64,000 nucleotides of DNA from Tepidanaerobacter syntrophicus. GTDB taxonomy: Bacteria; Bacillota; Thermosediminibacteria; Thermosediminibacterales; Tepidanaerobacteraceae. A program made the translations under genes and the position numbers. Numbering within the stretch: position 1 is the first letter of the stretch; the number at the start of each line of letters is the position of its first letter. Under the pieces are notes generated by a model. That model made no database searches. It was not told where the DNA came from and was given only the letters and a program-made list of their open reading frames with translations. Of this stretch, positions 54,548-62,976 are shown one piece after another. The stretch covers positions 344,001-408,000 of the forward strand of contig NZ_DF976999.1 of the NCBI RefSeq assembly GCF_001485475.2, written 5' to 3'.

Positions 54548-55768
54548 TTAATCTTCTAGAATAACTTCTTCTAGTTTATCGGTTAAAATTTTAAAATCAA
54601 AATCACGAGCCGCCTTCAATGCATTATTACAGTAAGTATCATATTCTTCTTTCGGCATATTATAAAACTTGAGAATTCCTTCTGCTAAGGCTTCTGCTGA
54701 CCCGCCTTTTACTGTAATCCCGCACTTGTATTTTTCTAACATGTCATATCCGCACTCAACATTTGAAACTATGGGATGCCCGGAAGCGAAGTACTCAAAC
54801 ATTTTATTTGGACTTAATCCATACTTAAATAAATTCGGTAAGTATTCTAAACAAAATATGTTCAGATCTGCCCTTGAGAGAATGGAGGGCACATATCTTT
54901 TATCTACCCTACCCTTAAAGATAACATTTGTAACTTTGTCCTCTTGAACACGATTTTGAAGTTTTTCTTTTTCCGGGCCATCGCCAAAAATATAAAATTT
55001 AATATCTTCAATTCCTTTATCTATAAATATCTTTGCAGCATCAACTATTCTATATATGGCATTTGCCTCGCCGATAGCACCTGTAAATAAAACTTTAAAT
55101 GTGCTGTCATCGCCTAAATCTTCATCTTCTAAAACATATCTTGTTTTATTCTGATTGAATTCTTCTAAATCAACTCCGTTATTTATATATCTGACCTTAG
55201 AGGAATCTAAGCCTATGCTTTCAACGTAATCTTTTCCGCCCGGAAAAGTAAAGATAAGTTTATCTGCCTTTTGATAAATAAATTTCTCTATTTTGTAAAG
55301 TATCTTTGCCGGAATACTATTCTTACTCATCTTGCCCATAGCTACGAAAGTTTCCGGCCATAAATCTCTAGTTTCGACTATAAACTTGGCGCCATAACGC
55401 TTTGAAAGTTTATATCCCGCAAGCCAAGTTAGGGGATGCGGAGAAGATGCGTATATTACATCCGGTTTTTCGGTATCAAATTTTTTTGAAACTGACATTA
55501 AACCGGCAGTATAGTCTATCATATTTTTTATTCTTTCTGCTCCGTTTCCCTTATAATTTCGGGCTCGGATAATAATAAAAGGTACATCATTATGTAGTTC
55601 ATACAAATACTTTCTTGAATCGGTTATCATGTTCTGATTTGAATTGTGAACAGTACTTGCACAAAAAATTTTAACATTATAGCCGCGCTTAATTAGGTTT
55701 TCAGCAAATTTGTAATGCCTTCCGCCAGAAGGTTTTGCATAGTGATTTAATATCCAGATATTTTTCAT
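54548..55768 (-). CDS. Family 4 glycosyltransferase (WbuB-like)
   Basis: The 406-residue GT-B enzyme begins IWILNHYAKPSGGRHYKFAE, as in WbuB/FnlC-type transferases of amino-sugar loci. The C-terminal domain shows VLFTGAIGEANAIYRIVDAA and SPNKMFEYFASGHPIVSNV. It may add the WbpI-type mannuronate or the second sugar of the unit. It is the first gene before the WbpE-like aminotransferase. Confidence 0.9.
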   Translation of the reverse strand: MKNIWILNHYAKPSGGRHYKFAENLIKRGYNVKIFCASTVHNSNQNMITDSRKYLYELHNDVPFIIIRARNYKGNGAERIKNMIDYTAGLMSVSKKFDTEKPDVIYASSPHPLTWLAGYKLSKRYGAKFIVETRDLWPETFVAMGKMSKNSIPAKILYKIEKFIYQKADKLIFTFPGGKDYVESIGLDSSKVRYINNGVDLEEFNQNKTRYVLEDEDLGDDSTFKVLFTGAIGEANAIYRIVDAAKIFIDKGIEDIKFYIFGDGPEKEKLQNRVQEDKVTNVIFKGRVDKRYVPSILSRADLNIFCLEYLPNLFKYGLSPNKMFEYFASGHPIVSNVECGYDMLEKYKCGITVKGGSAEALAEGILKFYNMPKEEYDTYCNNALKAARDFDFKILTDKLEEVILED

Positions 55769-55801
55769 TCTGTGTCTCCTTGATGTAGTAATTAAATCAT
55801 A

Positions 55802-56974
55802 TTATTTCTTATACATTTGCAGTTTCTCCACCACTACCCCAACTTCTTCCTCACTCAAATTGCTGCTGCAGGGTATGTTTATGAGGTTCTTTTCATAAAA
55901 CTCTGCTTTTTCTATTTTATAGCTTTGATTGTTGAGGTAGGGTTTTTGTTTATGTATTAGGCTCCACAGAGGTCTTGTTTGGATACTGTCATTGTTTAGT
56001 TTTCTGAGAAGTTCGTCTCTATCTATTCCGTATTTGTCTTTATCAACTATTACAGAATAAAACCAGTGGTTTGATCTGGTATCTTCCCTGAAAGGAAGAA
56101 GCGTTAAACCTTCTATATTTTCTATGCCTTTTTTATATAGGTTGTAGTTTCTAATCTTTGTTTCTATAAAGCTTTCTAATTTATCTATCTGGTCTGTTCC
56201 AAAGGCTGCCTGGATATTGGTCATACGGTAGTTGTATCCGACTTCGTCGTGAACAAAATATAGCGGATCTGTTTTTGCTTGGACTGCTAAATACGCTACT
56301 TTGTCAAGCAATTCTTGATTATTTGAAACTACCATCCCGCCGCCGCCGGTTGTTATTATCTTGTTGGCATTAAAGGAATATACCCCTATATCACCGATAG
56401 TACCGCAGTACTTGCCTTTATATTTTCCTTCCAGATAATATGAGCCTAAGGCTTCTGTAGAGTCTTCTATAACTTTTAAGTTGTATTTTTCCTTTATCCT
56501 TATAAGTTTTTCCATATTTGCAGGATTGCCGAATACATGGACTATTGTTATTGCTTTTATTTGTCTTTTTGTCTTTTTATTGATTACCTTTCCGTCTATA
56601 AAATCACATTCATTTTCCAGAAATTCTTCAAGCTTATCCATATCCATATCTAATGTATCATCACAATCCATGAATATAGGTTCTGCACCCATGTATTTCA
56701 CCGGATTTACCGCTGCTATAAATGTAACCGTAGGAACTATTACCTCATCTTCCGGCTCTATGCCAAGCACCTTCAGTGCAAGATGAAGCCCTGCTGTACC
56801 GCTTTGACATGATACCGCTCTTTTTACACCTACATATCTTGCTGTCTTTTCTTCAAATTCAGTTATAAATCTACCGCCCGTTGACACCCAGCCTGTTTCT
56901 ATGGTTTCTTTTATATTCTCCATGATGTCTAAAGAAAGGTTAGGAACCGATAGGGGTATTGGGTTATGATCCAT
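55802..56974 (-). CDS. LegC/PglE-like PLP aminotransferase
   Basis: The 390-residue enzyme of the LegC family starts IPLSVPNLSLDIMENIKETI and contains GWVSTGGRFITEFEEKTARY and the PLP-lysine segment YSFNANKIITTGGGGMVV. LegC and PglE aminate C4 of UDP-4-keto-6-deoxy-GlcNAc, the product of a PglF/CapD dehydratase. The C-terminal end of such a dehydratase is encoded at the right edge of the window. Acyl transfer to the new amino group would then be done by the PglD-like protein or by the ACP module. Confidence 0.9.
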   Translation of the reverse strand: MDHNPIPLSVPNLSLDIMENIKETIETGWVSTGGRFITEFEEKTARYVGVKRAVSCQSGTAGLHLALKVLGIEPEDEVIVPTVTFIAAVNPVKYMGAEPIFMDCDDTLDMDMDKLEEFLENECDFIDGKVINKKTKRQIKAITIVHVFGNPANMEKLIRIKEKYNLKVIEDSTEALGSYYLEGKYKGKYCGTIGDIGVYSFNANKIITTGGGGMVVSNNQELLDKVAYLAVQAKTDPLYFVHDEVGYNYRMTNIQAAFGTDQIDKLESFIETKIRNYNLYKKGIENIEGLTLLPFREDTRSNHWFYSVIVDKDKYGIDRDELLRKLNNDSIQTRPLWSLIHKQKPYLNNQSYKIEKAEFYEKNLINIPCSSNLSEEEVGVVVEKLQMYKK

Positions 56975-57131
56975 GGTTTACCACTCCAAACTGCTTTTTG
57001 ATACTAAATTAAATCCACATTTTAGTAAACGTTAATTTTATTTTCTATATTCAGGGAAAAATGAGCTTTCTTCTGTCTTTGCTTCGCTTAGAATGTCAAT
57101 TAAATCTTTGCAGAGCCCTATATCAAGGATT

Positions 57132-57515
57132 TTATATAAAAAATCCTCTTTCTAAAGCAACTAAAGCAACAACTAATTTGTTTTCAGTATCTATTGTTAG
57201 ATGTGCTTCTGTAACACCTAATTCATCTGCAAAACTCTTGGCTGTATTTAAAAATTCTATTTTTCTCTCACCATTTTCATTTATTATTATTTGAATATCT
57301 TGGGTGCCGATAGTATCAGTAAATCCTGTCCCCAAAGCTTTTGCCACTGCTTCTTTTGCTGCCAACATACTACCCAAGGTAATTATTTTTTCCCTATAAT
57401 TGAGTTTAACTGTTGATTCTAATTCTAAAGGGGTAAAAAGTCTGCAGAGAATACTTTTTTTACGTTCTATGATTTTTATTCTTTCAAGATCAAGGATATC
57501 GGCGCCAATTAGCAT
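57132..57515 (-). CDS. acpS: Holo-ACP synthase (AcpS), dedicated to the polysaccharide locus
   Basis: A 127-residue phosphopantetheinyl transferase that arms acyl carrier proteins. The family motifs are IGADILDLERIKII and LAAKEAVAKALGTG, with the metal-binding Asp and Glu in place. AcpS genes normally lie among housekeeping genes. Here it lies downstream of ACP, KASIII and reductase genes in a sugar operon, which suggests service to that ACP. A second chromosomal AcpS outside the window is likely but not seen. Confidence 0.9.
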   Translation of the reverse strand: MLIGADILDLERIKIIERKKSILCRLFTPLELESTVKLNYREKIITLGSMLAAKEAVAKALGTGFTDTIGTQDIQIIINENGERKIEFLNTAKSFADELGVTEAHLTIDTENKLVVALVALERGFFI

Positions 57516-57532
57516 ACCTTTTCACCCGAAAT

Positions 57533-58165
57533 TTACTTTATGTATTTTGCTGGATTCCCAAAAACAGTAGAGCCTTCCCTTACATTTCGAACCACTACAC
57601 TGCCTGCGCCAATAACCGAATCATCTCCTATAATAACGCCCGGTAAAACGCAAGCACTACTGCCAATGCTCACTCTCTTACCTACCTTTGCAAAACCAGT
57701 AACATCTACTTTGCCACTGAGAGTTGAGTAGTCGCCCACTGAAGCATCGTGGCCTGTGCCTGATCCGCAATTAATTGTAACAAACTCTCCTATATTTGCA
57801 TCACAGGTTATAATAGAATTTGGACATAAAACACTGCCTAGGCCAATCTTTACATTTTTTCCTATAATACTCGTTCTGTGGATAAAGGTTTCAAACTTTG
57901 CACCTTTATCCCTGAGCACATTTGCAAGTTTGTACTTAATTCGAGGAGTTCCTATAGCCATAACCAGATACTCATCATCTTGAGGTTGATACTCCGATAT
58001 CGTTGATACTACATCAACTTCATAATTGTACTCCCTTAGTGCTGACAAATTATCATCTAAAAATCCCATAACTTGCCAGTCTGGATACTTTTCCCGCGAA
58101 TCTTTAATCCAGTTATAGACTTCTCGACCAAAACCGCCCGCACCTACAATTAAAATTTTCTTCAT
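57533..58165 (-). CDS. PglD/NeuD-like sugar O/N-acyltransferase
   Basis: The 210-residue protein has the N-terminal nucleotide-sugar-binding domain (KKILIVGAGGFGREVYNWIK) and a left-handed beta helix: IGKNVKIGLGSVLCPNSIIT, then the catalytic-histidine region NCGSGTGHDASVGDYSTLSG. It ends STVFGNPAKYIK. PglD acetylates the 4-amino group of UDP-4-amino-sugars from acetyl-CoA. With an ACP module upstream, an acyl-ACP donor is possible. It starts 40 bp after the reductase gene. Confidence 0.9.
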   Translation of the reverse strand: MKKILIVGAGGFGREVYNWIKDSREKYPDWQVMGFLDDNLSALREYNYEVDVVSTISEYQPQDDEYLVMAIGTPRIKYKLANVLRDKGAKFETFIHRTSIIGKNVKIGLGSVLCPNSIITCDANIGEFVTINCGSGTGHDASVGDYSTLSGKVDVTGFAKVGKRVSIGSSACVLPGVIIGDDSVIGAGSVVVRNVREGSTVFGNPAKYIK

Positions 58166-58204
58166 AATGATTCTCCATTATATATATAATTAGTAATGCG
58201 TATT

Positions 58205-58972
58205 TTATTCTTTGCTAATAGTAAATCCTCCATCAACCACCATAGTAGTTCCTGTTATCCACTTTGAAGCATCTGATAATAAAAACGCTGCTGCCATTGC
58301 CACATCTTCCGGAAGTCCAAATCCAAGCGGATATCTTTCCATTTTTCTTTTAATTGCTTCGCCGGGTGCGCGATTAACCAGATCTTCATACATTTTTGTT
58401 TTGACCAATCCGGCAGCTATTGAGTTTACCCTGATATTTTTTGGGGCAAGTTCTACAGCCAATGCTCTTACAGCACCGTCAACGGCAGCCTTGCTGGCAG
58501 AATAAAGCGATATTCCATTATTCCCTGTTAATCCGGCTGCTGATGACATAACTACCAAGCTTGAAGTTTCTTGTTTAACATCTTTATGGCTCAAGCCCTT
58601 GGCAATCATTAAAGCCGCAAACGCACTGGTTTTAAAAACAGGTTCAATTTTCTTCTCTTTAATTATATTTAGGGGAATTGTTGCTTCTATCCCCGCAGCA
58701 TGAAATACCCCGGAAAGCCGTCCTTGCTCAGCTGCGATAGTTTTTAATAATTCCGGTATCCCATCTAATTGTTCCAGATCATATTCATAAATACTATGGC
58801 CACTGCCTTCCAGCTCTCTGCAAGTTTCTTCAAGTCTTTCTCTATTTCTGGCTAACAACACGACTTCTGCTCCAAGTTTGCTTAAAATAATCGCCGTTTC
58901 TCTGCCTATTCCCGATGAAGCACCGGTTACTAATATTCTTTTACCTTCCAAGGACATAGGGTTAAAAACCAC
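58205..58972 (-). CDS. FabG-like short-chain dehydrogenase/reductase
   Basis: A classical SDR of about 255 residues: cofactor motif TGASSGIGRETAIIL, the serine at VVMSSAAGL, Tyr-x3-Lys in SLYSASKAAVDGAVRALAVE, and the ending ITGTTMVVDGGFTI. The GTG at 58972, behind GGAGGTG and three bases before the upstream stop ends, is chosen; ATG at 58957 is a second option, and a longer frame to 59035 overlaps the KASIII gene. It probably reduces a 3-ketoacyl-ACP made by the KASIII enzymes, though sugar reduction is possible. Confidence 0.88.
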   Translation of the reverse strand: MVFNPMSLEGKRILVTGASSGIGRETAIILSKLGAEVVLLARNRERLEETCRELEGSGHSIYEYDLEQLDGIPELLKTIAAEQGRLSGVFHAAGIEATIPLNIIKEKKIEPVFKTSAFAALMIAKGLSHKDVKQETSSLVVMSSAAGLTGNNGISLYSASKAAVDGAVRALAVELAPKNIRVNSIAAGLVKTKMYEDLVNRAPGEAIKRKMERYPLGFGLPEDVAMAAAFLLSDASKWITGTTMVVDGGFTISKE

Positions 58973-58974
58973 TG

Positions 58975-60033
58975 CTACACCTCCAATAATCGTAAGCTCG
59001 CAAGAGGGCCTGCATTCATTAAGGCGCCTCCCCACGAATAACCTACTCCAAAACCTATCATTGCAAGCTTTTTCTTATTGGAGCTTAGCACATCTTGCAG
59101 TTCACTTGTTATTGTAAGAGGTATTGAAGCAGAGCTTGTATTCCCAAATCTATCAATGCTGATAGGCGTTTGTTCTTGACTAAGCTTTAATTTTTTTGCT
59201 AAATGTTTTAAAATAAATTCATTTGCCTGATGAAAAACAAAGTAATCAATATCTTTAACATCTAAGTTATTTATACTTAACAGCTCTTTTACCAGCGGCG
59301 GCACTCTCTTTATTGTAAAATTAAAAATTTCTCCGCCATCCATGTATAGATCATTTAGGCTTCGTATACTCCCATCGGGTTGAACAATTCTTACAAGATT
59401 TTCTTGTGTTGCCGGATTCCTGTAGCCTCCTGCCGGAATAATTAAATTGTCGCTGCCTTTACCGTCTGTTTTTAAAACAAAGCTTATTGTTGAAGATGTT
59501 TCGTCCATCTCTAGTGCGGTTGCCGAGGCAGCATCGCCAAAAAGCATAGATGTTGAGCGATCATTAGGAGAAATAGCTTTGCTTATGGTATCACCTACAA
59601 GCAGCAAAATCCGCTTCAAAGCTCCTGTTGCGATAAAATTGGCAGCCATCCATAATCCATAAACATAACCGGAACATCCTAGATTTACGTCAAATGCCAT
59701 GCATTCCGTAGATAATCCCAGTTTATCTTGCACAACACAGCTTGTGGCAGGGAGCCTATAGTCCGGCGTCTGAGAAATAAAGATAATACCGTCTATTGTA
59801 TCTGCCGGCCAATCCAGCTCTTCTATCAATTTTGCAGCAGCTGCCGTACATAAATCCGATGTGCAAGTATCGCTATTTGTGATACGTCTTTCCTTAACAC
59901 CTGTCATTTCAGTTATTTTATTTATATCTTCTTTGGGAAAATATTTTTCAAAATCTTCATTCTTAACGATATTTTTTGGTACAGTACAGACTATTCCCTT
60001 AATATTAACATTCGATGCCAGTGTTTGTATCAT
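58975..60033 (-). CDS. Ketoacyl-ACP synthase III-like enzyme, second copy
   Basis: The 352-residue protein has a complete thiolase-fold triad: Cys120 (NLGCSGYVYGLW), His268 (VFHQANEFIL) and Asn298 (RFGNTSSASIPLT). KASIII joins an acyl-CoA primer to malonyl-ACP, making 3-ketoacyl-ACP. It lies three bases after the ACP gene and just before the reductase. It is clearly related to the copy at 60292 but well diverged, so the two may use different primers or act one after the other. Confidence 0.92.
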   Translation of the reverse strand: MIQTLASNVNIKGIVCTVPKNIVKNEDFEKYFPKEDINKITEMTGVKERRITNSDTCTSDLCTAAAAKLIEELDWPADTIDGIIFISQTPDYRLPATSCVVQDKLGLSTECMAFDVNLGCSGYVYGLWMAANFIATGALKRILLLVGDTISKAISPNDRSTSMLFGDAASATALEMDETSSTISFVLKTDGKGSDNLIIPAGGYRNPATQENLVRIVQPDGSIRSLNDLYMDGGEIFNFTIKRVPPLVKELLSINNLDVKDIDYFVFHQANEFILKHLAKKLKLSQEQTPISIDRFGNTSSASIPLTITSELQDVLSSNKKKLAMIGFGVGYSWGGALMNAGPLASLRLLEV

Positions 60034-60036
60034 ATC

Positions 60037-60267
60037 TTAATCCTCTTTTGCTTTTTTTATTAAATCTATTACTTCTCCCACTGTTTTAGCTTGTGACAGC
60101 GACTTTCCGTTAACTGTTACATCGAAATATTCATCGATTAAAGCTATGGTAGATACTACAGCGACTGAATCAAAATTTTCACTATCTAATTCGTAATCAT
60201 CGTTTAAATCTTCTGCATCTACCTCTAATAAATCTGCAAGTTCCGCTAAAAATTCCTTAAATTCCAT
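60037..60267 (-). CDS. Acyl carrier protein
   Basis: A 76-residue acidic four-helix carrier protein. The phosphopantetheine serine is Ser34 in ENFDSVAVVS, where DSV replaces the DSL usual in fatty-acid ACPs. That difference and the position between two KASIII genes mark it as a specialised carrier. It should be activated by the AcpS encoded downstream. It lies 24 bp after KASIII-1 and three before KASIII-2. Confidence 0.92.
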   Translation of the reverse strand: MEFKEFLAELADLLEVDAEDLNDDYELDSENFDSVAVVSTIALIDEYFDVTVNGKSLSQAKTVGEVIDLIKKAKED

Positions 60268-60291
60268 TTATATTCCTCCAATTAATTTTAA

Positions 60292-61314
60292 TTAAACATA
60301 TCTTATTATTGTACCTGCCCAAGAAAGTCCTACTCCAAACCCTACCAACATTAATTTATCGCCCTTTTTTATGCTGTTTTTTTCTAACTCTAATTCAATA
60401 GCCATGGGTATAGTAGATGAAACTGTATTGCCATACTCTTCGTTGTTTACGCAAAATTTTTCTTTAGGTATTTTTATCTTTTTGCGCAGAGTTTCCAGCA
60501 TAAATGCATTAGCTTGGTGGAATATATACATATCGATATCATCGATTGTCATCTTGCTTTTTTTGAGCAACTCTTTCACTGCAGAAGGCACGGATTTTAA
60601 GGTAAAGTTAAATATCTCCGCACCATCCATAAAAAGATTTTGCGGTGACCTTATTGCTCCATCATCAAAAGTTTGCTCTATTCCCGTCTCTTGTGATACC
60701 GGCATTCTAAGCCCGCCTGCCGGTACAATTAACAGGTCGGCACCGCTGCCGTCGGTTCCGAAAACAAACGGCCCGATTAGCTCTTCTTCGCTTTCGATAG
60801 AAGATATAAATGTTGCTGCCGCTCCATCGCCGAAAATCGTTCTTACACTCCTGTCACTGGGATGTAAGTATTTGGAATATGTTTCAGAAGTAATCAGAAG
60901 TACATTACTAACAATCCCTGATTCTATCATTCCTTTGACAATTGAAAGCCCATATACATATCCGGAACACCCTAGGTTAATGTCAAAAGCTCCGCAAGTA
61001 GTTGGCAGCTTTAGGCGGTCCTGCACAATGCAAGCTGTTGTCGGCAAATAATAATCTGGACTTTGCGTGCAAAGTATTAGAAATTCTACTTCTTCTCTTT
61101 TGCATATACCTTTTTCAAATAGTTTTTCAGCCGCCGCAACAGCTAAATCAGATGCGCATTCATTCTTTCCCGCAATTGCTCTGGTTGATATGCCTGTTTT
61201 ATTATAAATTTTTTCTACATCCCAATCAGGATAATCTTTTATAAGTTCATCATTAGTCAGTTTTTGTGCGGGAAGGTATGATGCTATATCTTTAATGTAA
61301 GCTCTGTTCCTCAT
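60292..61314 (-). CDS. Ketoacyl-ACP synthase III-like enzyme, first copy
   Basis: The 340-residue protein has the triad Cys116 (NLGCSGYVYGLS), His266 (IFHQANAFML) and Asn296 (EYGNTVSSTIPMAI). It starts RAYIKDIASYLPAQKLTND, typical of KASIII-like proteins in polysaccharide and flagellin-glycosylation loci. It should load or extend the acyl chain on the ACP that follows. Both KASIII copies keep the NLGCSGYVYGL form rather than the housekeeping FabH ACSGF form. Confidence 0.92.
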   Translation of the reverse strand: MRNRAYIKDIASYLPAQKLTNDELIKDYPDWDVEKIYNKTGISTRAIAGKNECASDLAVAAAEKLFEKGICKREEVEFLILCTQSPDYYLPTTACIVQDRLKLPTTCGAFDINLGCSGYVYGLSIVKGMIESGIVSNVLLITSETYSKYLHPSDRSVRTIFGDGAAATFISSIESEEELIGPFVFGTDGSGADLLIVPAGGLRMPVSQETGIEQTFDDGAIRSPQNLFMDGAEIFNFTLKSVPSAVKELLKKSKMTIDDIDMYIFHQANAFMLETLRKKIKIPKEKFCVNNEEYGNTVSSTIPMAIELELEKNSIKKGDKLMLVGFGVGLSWAGTIIRYV

Positions 61315-61377
61315 TATTAGCCCCCTAATACAAAAAACTCATTTCAAAAATTTCTTCTCCACAGCCTTAATTTGTCT

Positions 61378-62028
61378 TTACAATGTCTCTCTCACTAACA
61401 TAAAACTTTCTGCATATGCTACACCAATCGTTGATCCCCTAAGCTTTGCCAGTGCTTCTATTATTTCATTTGAACGAGGATGGGGTGGCTCTTTTATTTG
61501 AGACTTATAGCAATTCATCGCTTGTTTTTTCTTATCTATAAAACCTGTAATATTGCTCCATACATTTGGAATAAAGGCATTATCGACTGTGGGAATATTC
61601 CATTCGGTTTCGGAAAGGGTTTCGTATGCATAAATCGCATTTACATTTACGCTGTTGATTGGTCTTAATGCAACCATCGCACTGTTCGAAACCACAGCAT
61701 GGTCAATGTGCATGTCTCCTTTATGTGGTATAAAAGCTATATTTGGTTTTATATGCTCAACAACTTTTAGTAATTCAAAATTAATGTCCTTTAATGGAGT
61801 TTCTCTAAGCTGCACTACTGGAAAATCTAAAAAAATCGTTTCTTTGACACCCAATATTTTGTGTGCGTTCAGAGCTTCGGAACGTATCATGTTCACCATT
61901 TCGTCCGAATCTCCTTTTGTCACTTCACATATAAAAACTTCATGCCCTGAGGCTGAGTATTTAGCAATTGTTCCTCCCACTCCTAAAACTTCATCATCGT
62001 TGTGGGGTGCAAAGACTATTATGCGCAT
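61378..62028 (-). CDS. PIG-L-family N-deacetylase
   Basis: A 216-residue LmbE/PIG-L-type zinc enzyme with the motifs VFAPHNDDEVLGVGGTI (residues 6-22) and MHIDHAVVSN. The family removes N-acetyl groups from GlcNAc-containing lipids, thiol precursors and sugar conjugates. Here it could free an amino group of the lipid-linked or nucleotide sugar, to be re-acylated by a formyl or ACP-derived group. It lies 13 bp after the formyltransferase-like gene. Confidence 0.9.
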   Translation of the reverse strand: MRIIVFAPHNDDEVLGVGGTIAKYSASGHEVFICEVTKGDSDEMVNMIRSEALNAHKILGVKETIFLDFPVVQLRETPLKDINFELLKVVEHIKPNIAFIPHKGDMHIDHAVVSNSAMVALRPINSVNVNAIYAYETLSETEWNIPTVDNAFIPNVWSNITGFIDKKKQAMNCYKSQIKEPPHPRSNEIIEALAKLRGSTIGVAYAESFMLVRETL

Positions 62029-62041
62029 CTTTTAAACCACC

Positions 62042-62941
62042 TTATTTGAACTTATGTCCTACTCTGAAATGTACTTGATCTTCTGGCGAATACTCATATA
62101 CGCGGAGTAAACCGTCTAAGCATACTATGTCTATGTAGTTTTCACTGATTTCGGCAATTTGGCCCGGGATTCCGATATATTTATTGTTCTCTAATTTATC
62201 AGCTTTCCAAAAAATCACCTTCGTTTTGCCGTCATACATCGAAAAGGCTCCGGGATACGGATATGATACTGCGCGAATTAAGCGCTGAATGTTTTTAGCG
62301 GAATCCTGCCAATTTATGCAGCCATCTTCCGGAGTTCTTTTTAATAAATAAGTGGCCAGGCTCTCATCCTGAGGTATGGCTTCTATAGTGTCATCTAGAA
62401 ATTTCGGTAAGGACACTTTTAAAAGTTCTTGCAGCGCTACCCCGCATTTTCTGCCCACATCGTCGGCATAATCATCATCTTCTATAAGATACTCCATCTG
62501 ACCGATAATTCGTCCGGAATCAGTGCCTTCGTCGATAAAAAACAAGGATACCTTTGAATTCTTTACCCCTAATAAAATTTGCCATGGAATTGCAGCCCTG
62601 CCTCTGAATTTTGGAAGCGGTGTCGGATGAAATCCTACTACGCCCTTCTTTGCACACTGCATTATTTCATTTCCCACCAACTGGGAAAGTCCTATAACAA
62701 ATATATAATCAGGCTGAATTTGTCTGATAGCGGAAACACAGCTTTCATCGTTTATTTTTTTAAACGTCATATAAGGCAATCCATGCTGTTTTGCTATTTT
62801 GTGTATAGGCTCATACCCTGAAACATTTTTTGAATACTCCTCGCCAAGCGAAAATACCATATCTACCGGAAAACCTAATTCAATCATTGTTTCTAATGCG
62901 ATTTTACTTGAACCGACAGAACCAATAAGTACAGATTTCAT
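62042..62941 (-). CDS. Formyltransferase-like protein (sugar N-formyltransferase family)
   Basis: The 299-residue protein has a methionyl-tRNA-formyltransferase-like fold: GFHPTPLPKFRGRAAIPW (103-120), then SLFFIDEGTDSGRIIGQ and a C-terminal OB-like domain (KVIFWKADKL). Sugar N-formyltransferases such as VioF or QdtF transfer formyl from N10-formyl-THF to an amino sugar. Their Asn-x-His-Asp triad normally reads NxH. Here Gly103 takes the Asn position before His105. This GFHPT form recurs in a subgroup linked to surface-sugar loci, so it may not mean loss of activity. Confidence 0.85.
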   Translation of the reverse strand: MKSVLIGSVGSSKIALETMIELGFPVDMVFSLGEEYSKNVSGYEPIHKIAKQHGLPYMTFKKINDESCVSAIRQIQPDYIFVIGLSQLVGNEIMQCAKKGVVGFHPTPLPKFRGRAAIPWQILLGVKNSKVSLFFIDEGTDSGRIIGQMEYLIEDDDYADDVGRKCGVALQELLKVSLPKFLDDTIEAIPQDESLATYLLKRTPEDGCINWQDSAKNIQRLIRAVSYPYPGAFSMYDGKTKVIFWKADKLENNKYIGIPGQIAEISENYIDIVCLDGLLRVYEYSPEDQVHFRVGHKFK

Positions 62942-62976
62942 ATGTCTATATGCTCCTTATCATCTCTAAAACCAAT

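Noticed and set aside
57120-57147. Terminator at the end of acpS (AGGATTTTATATAAAAAATCCT)
   Set aside because: The arms are AT-rich, lie partly in the coding region and are not followed by a T-run. The structure is weak.
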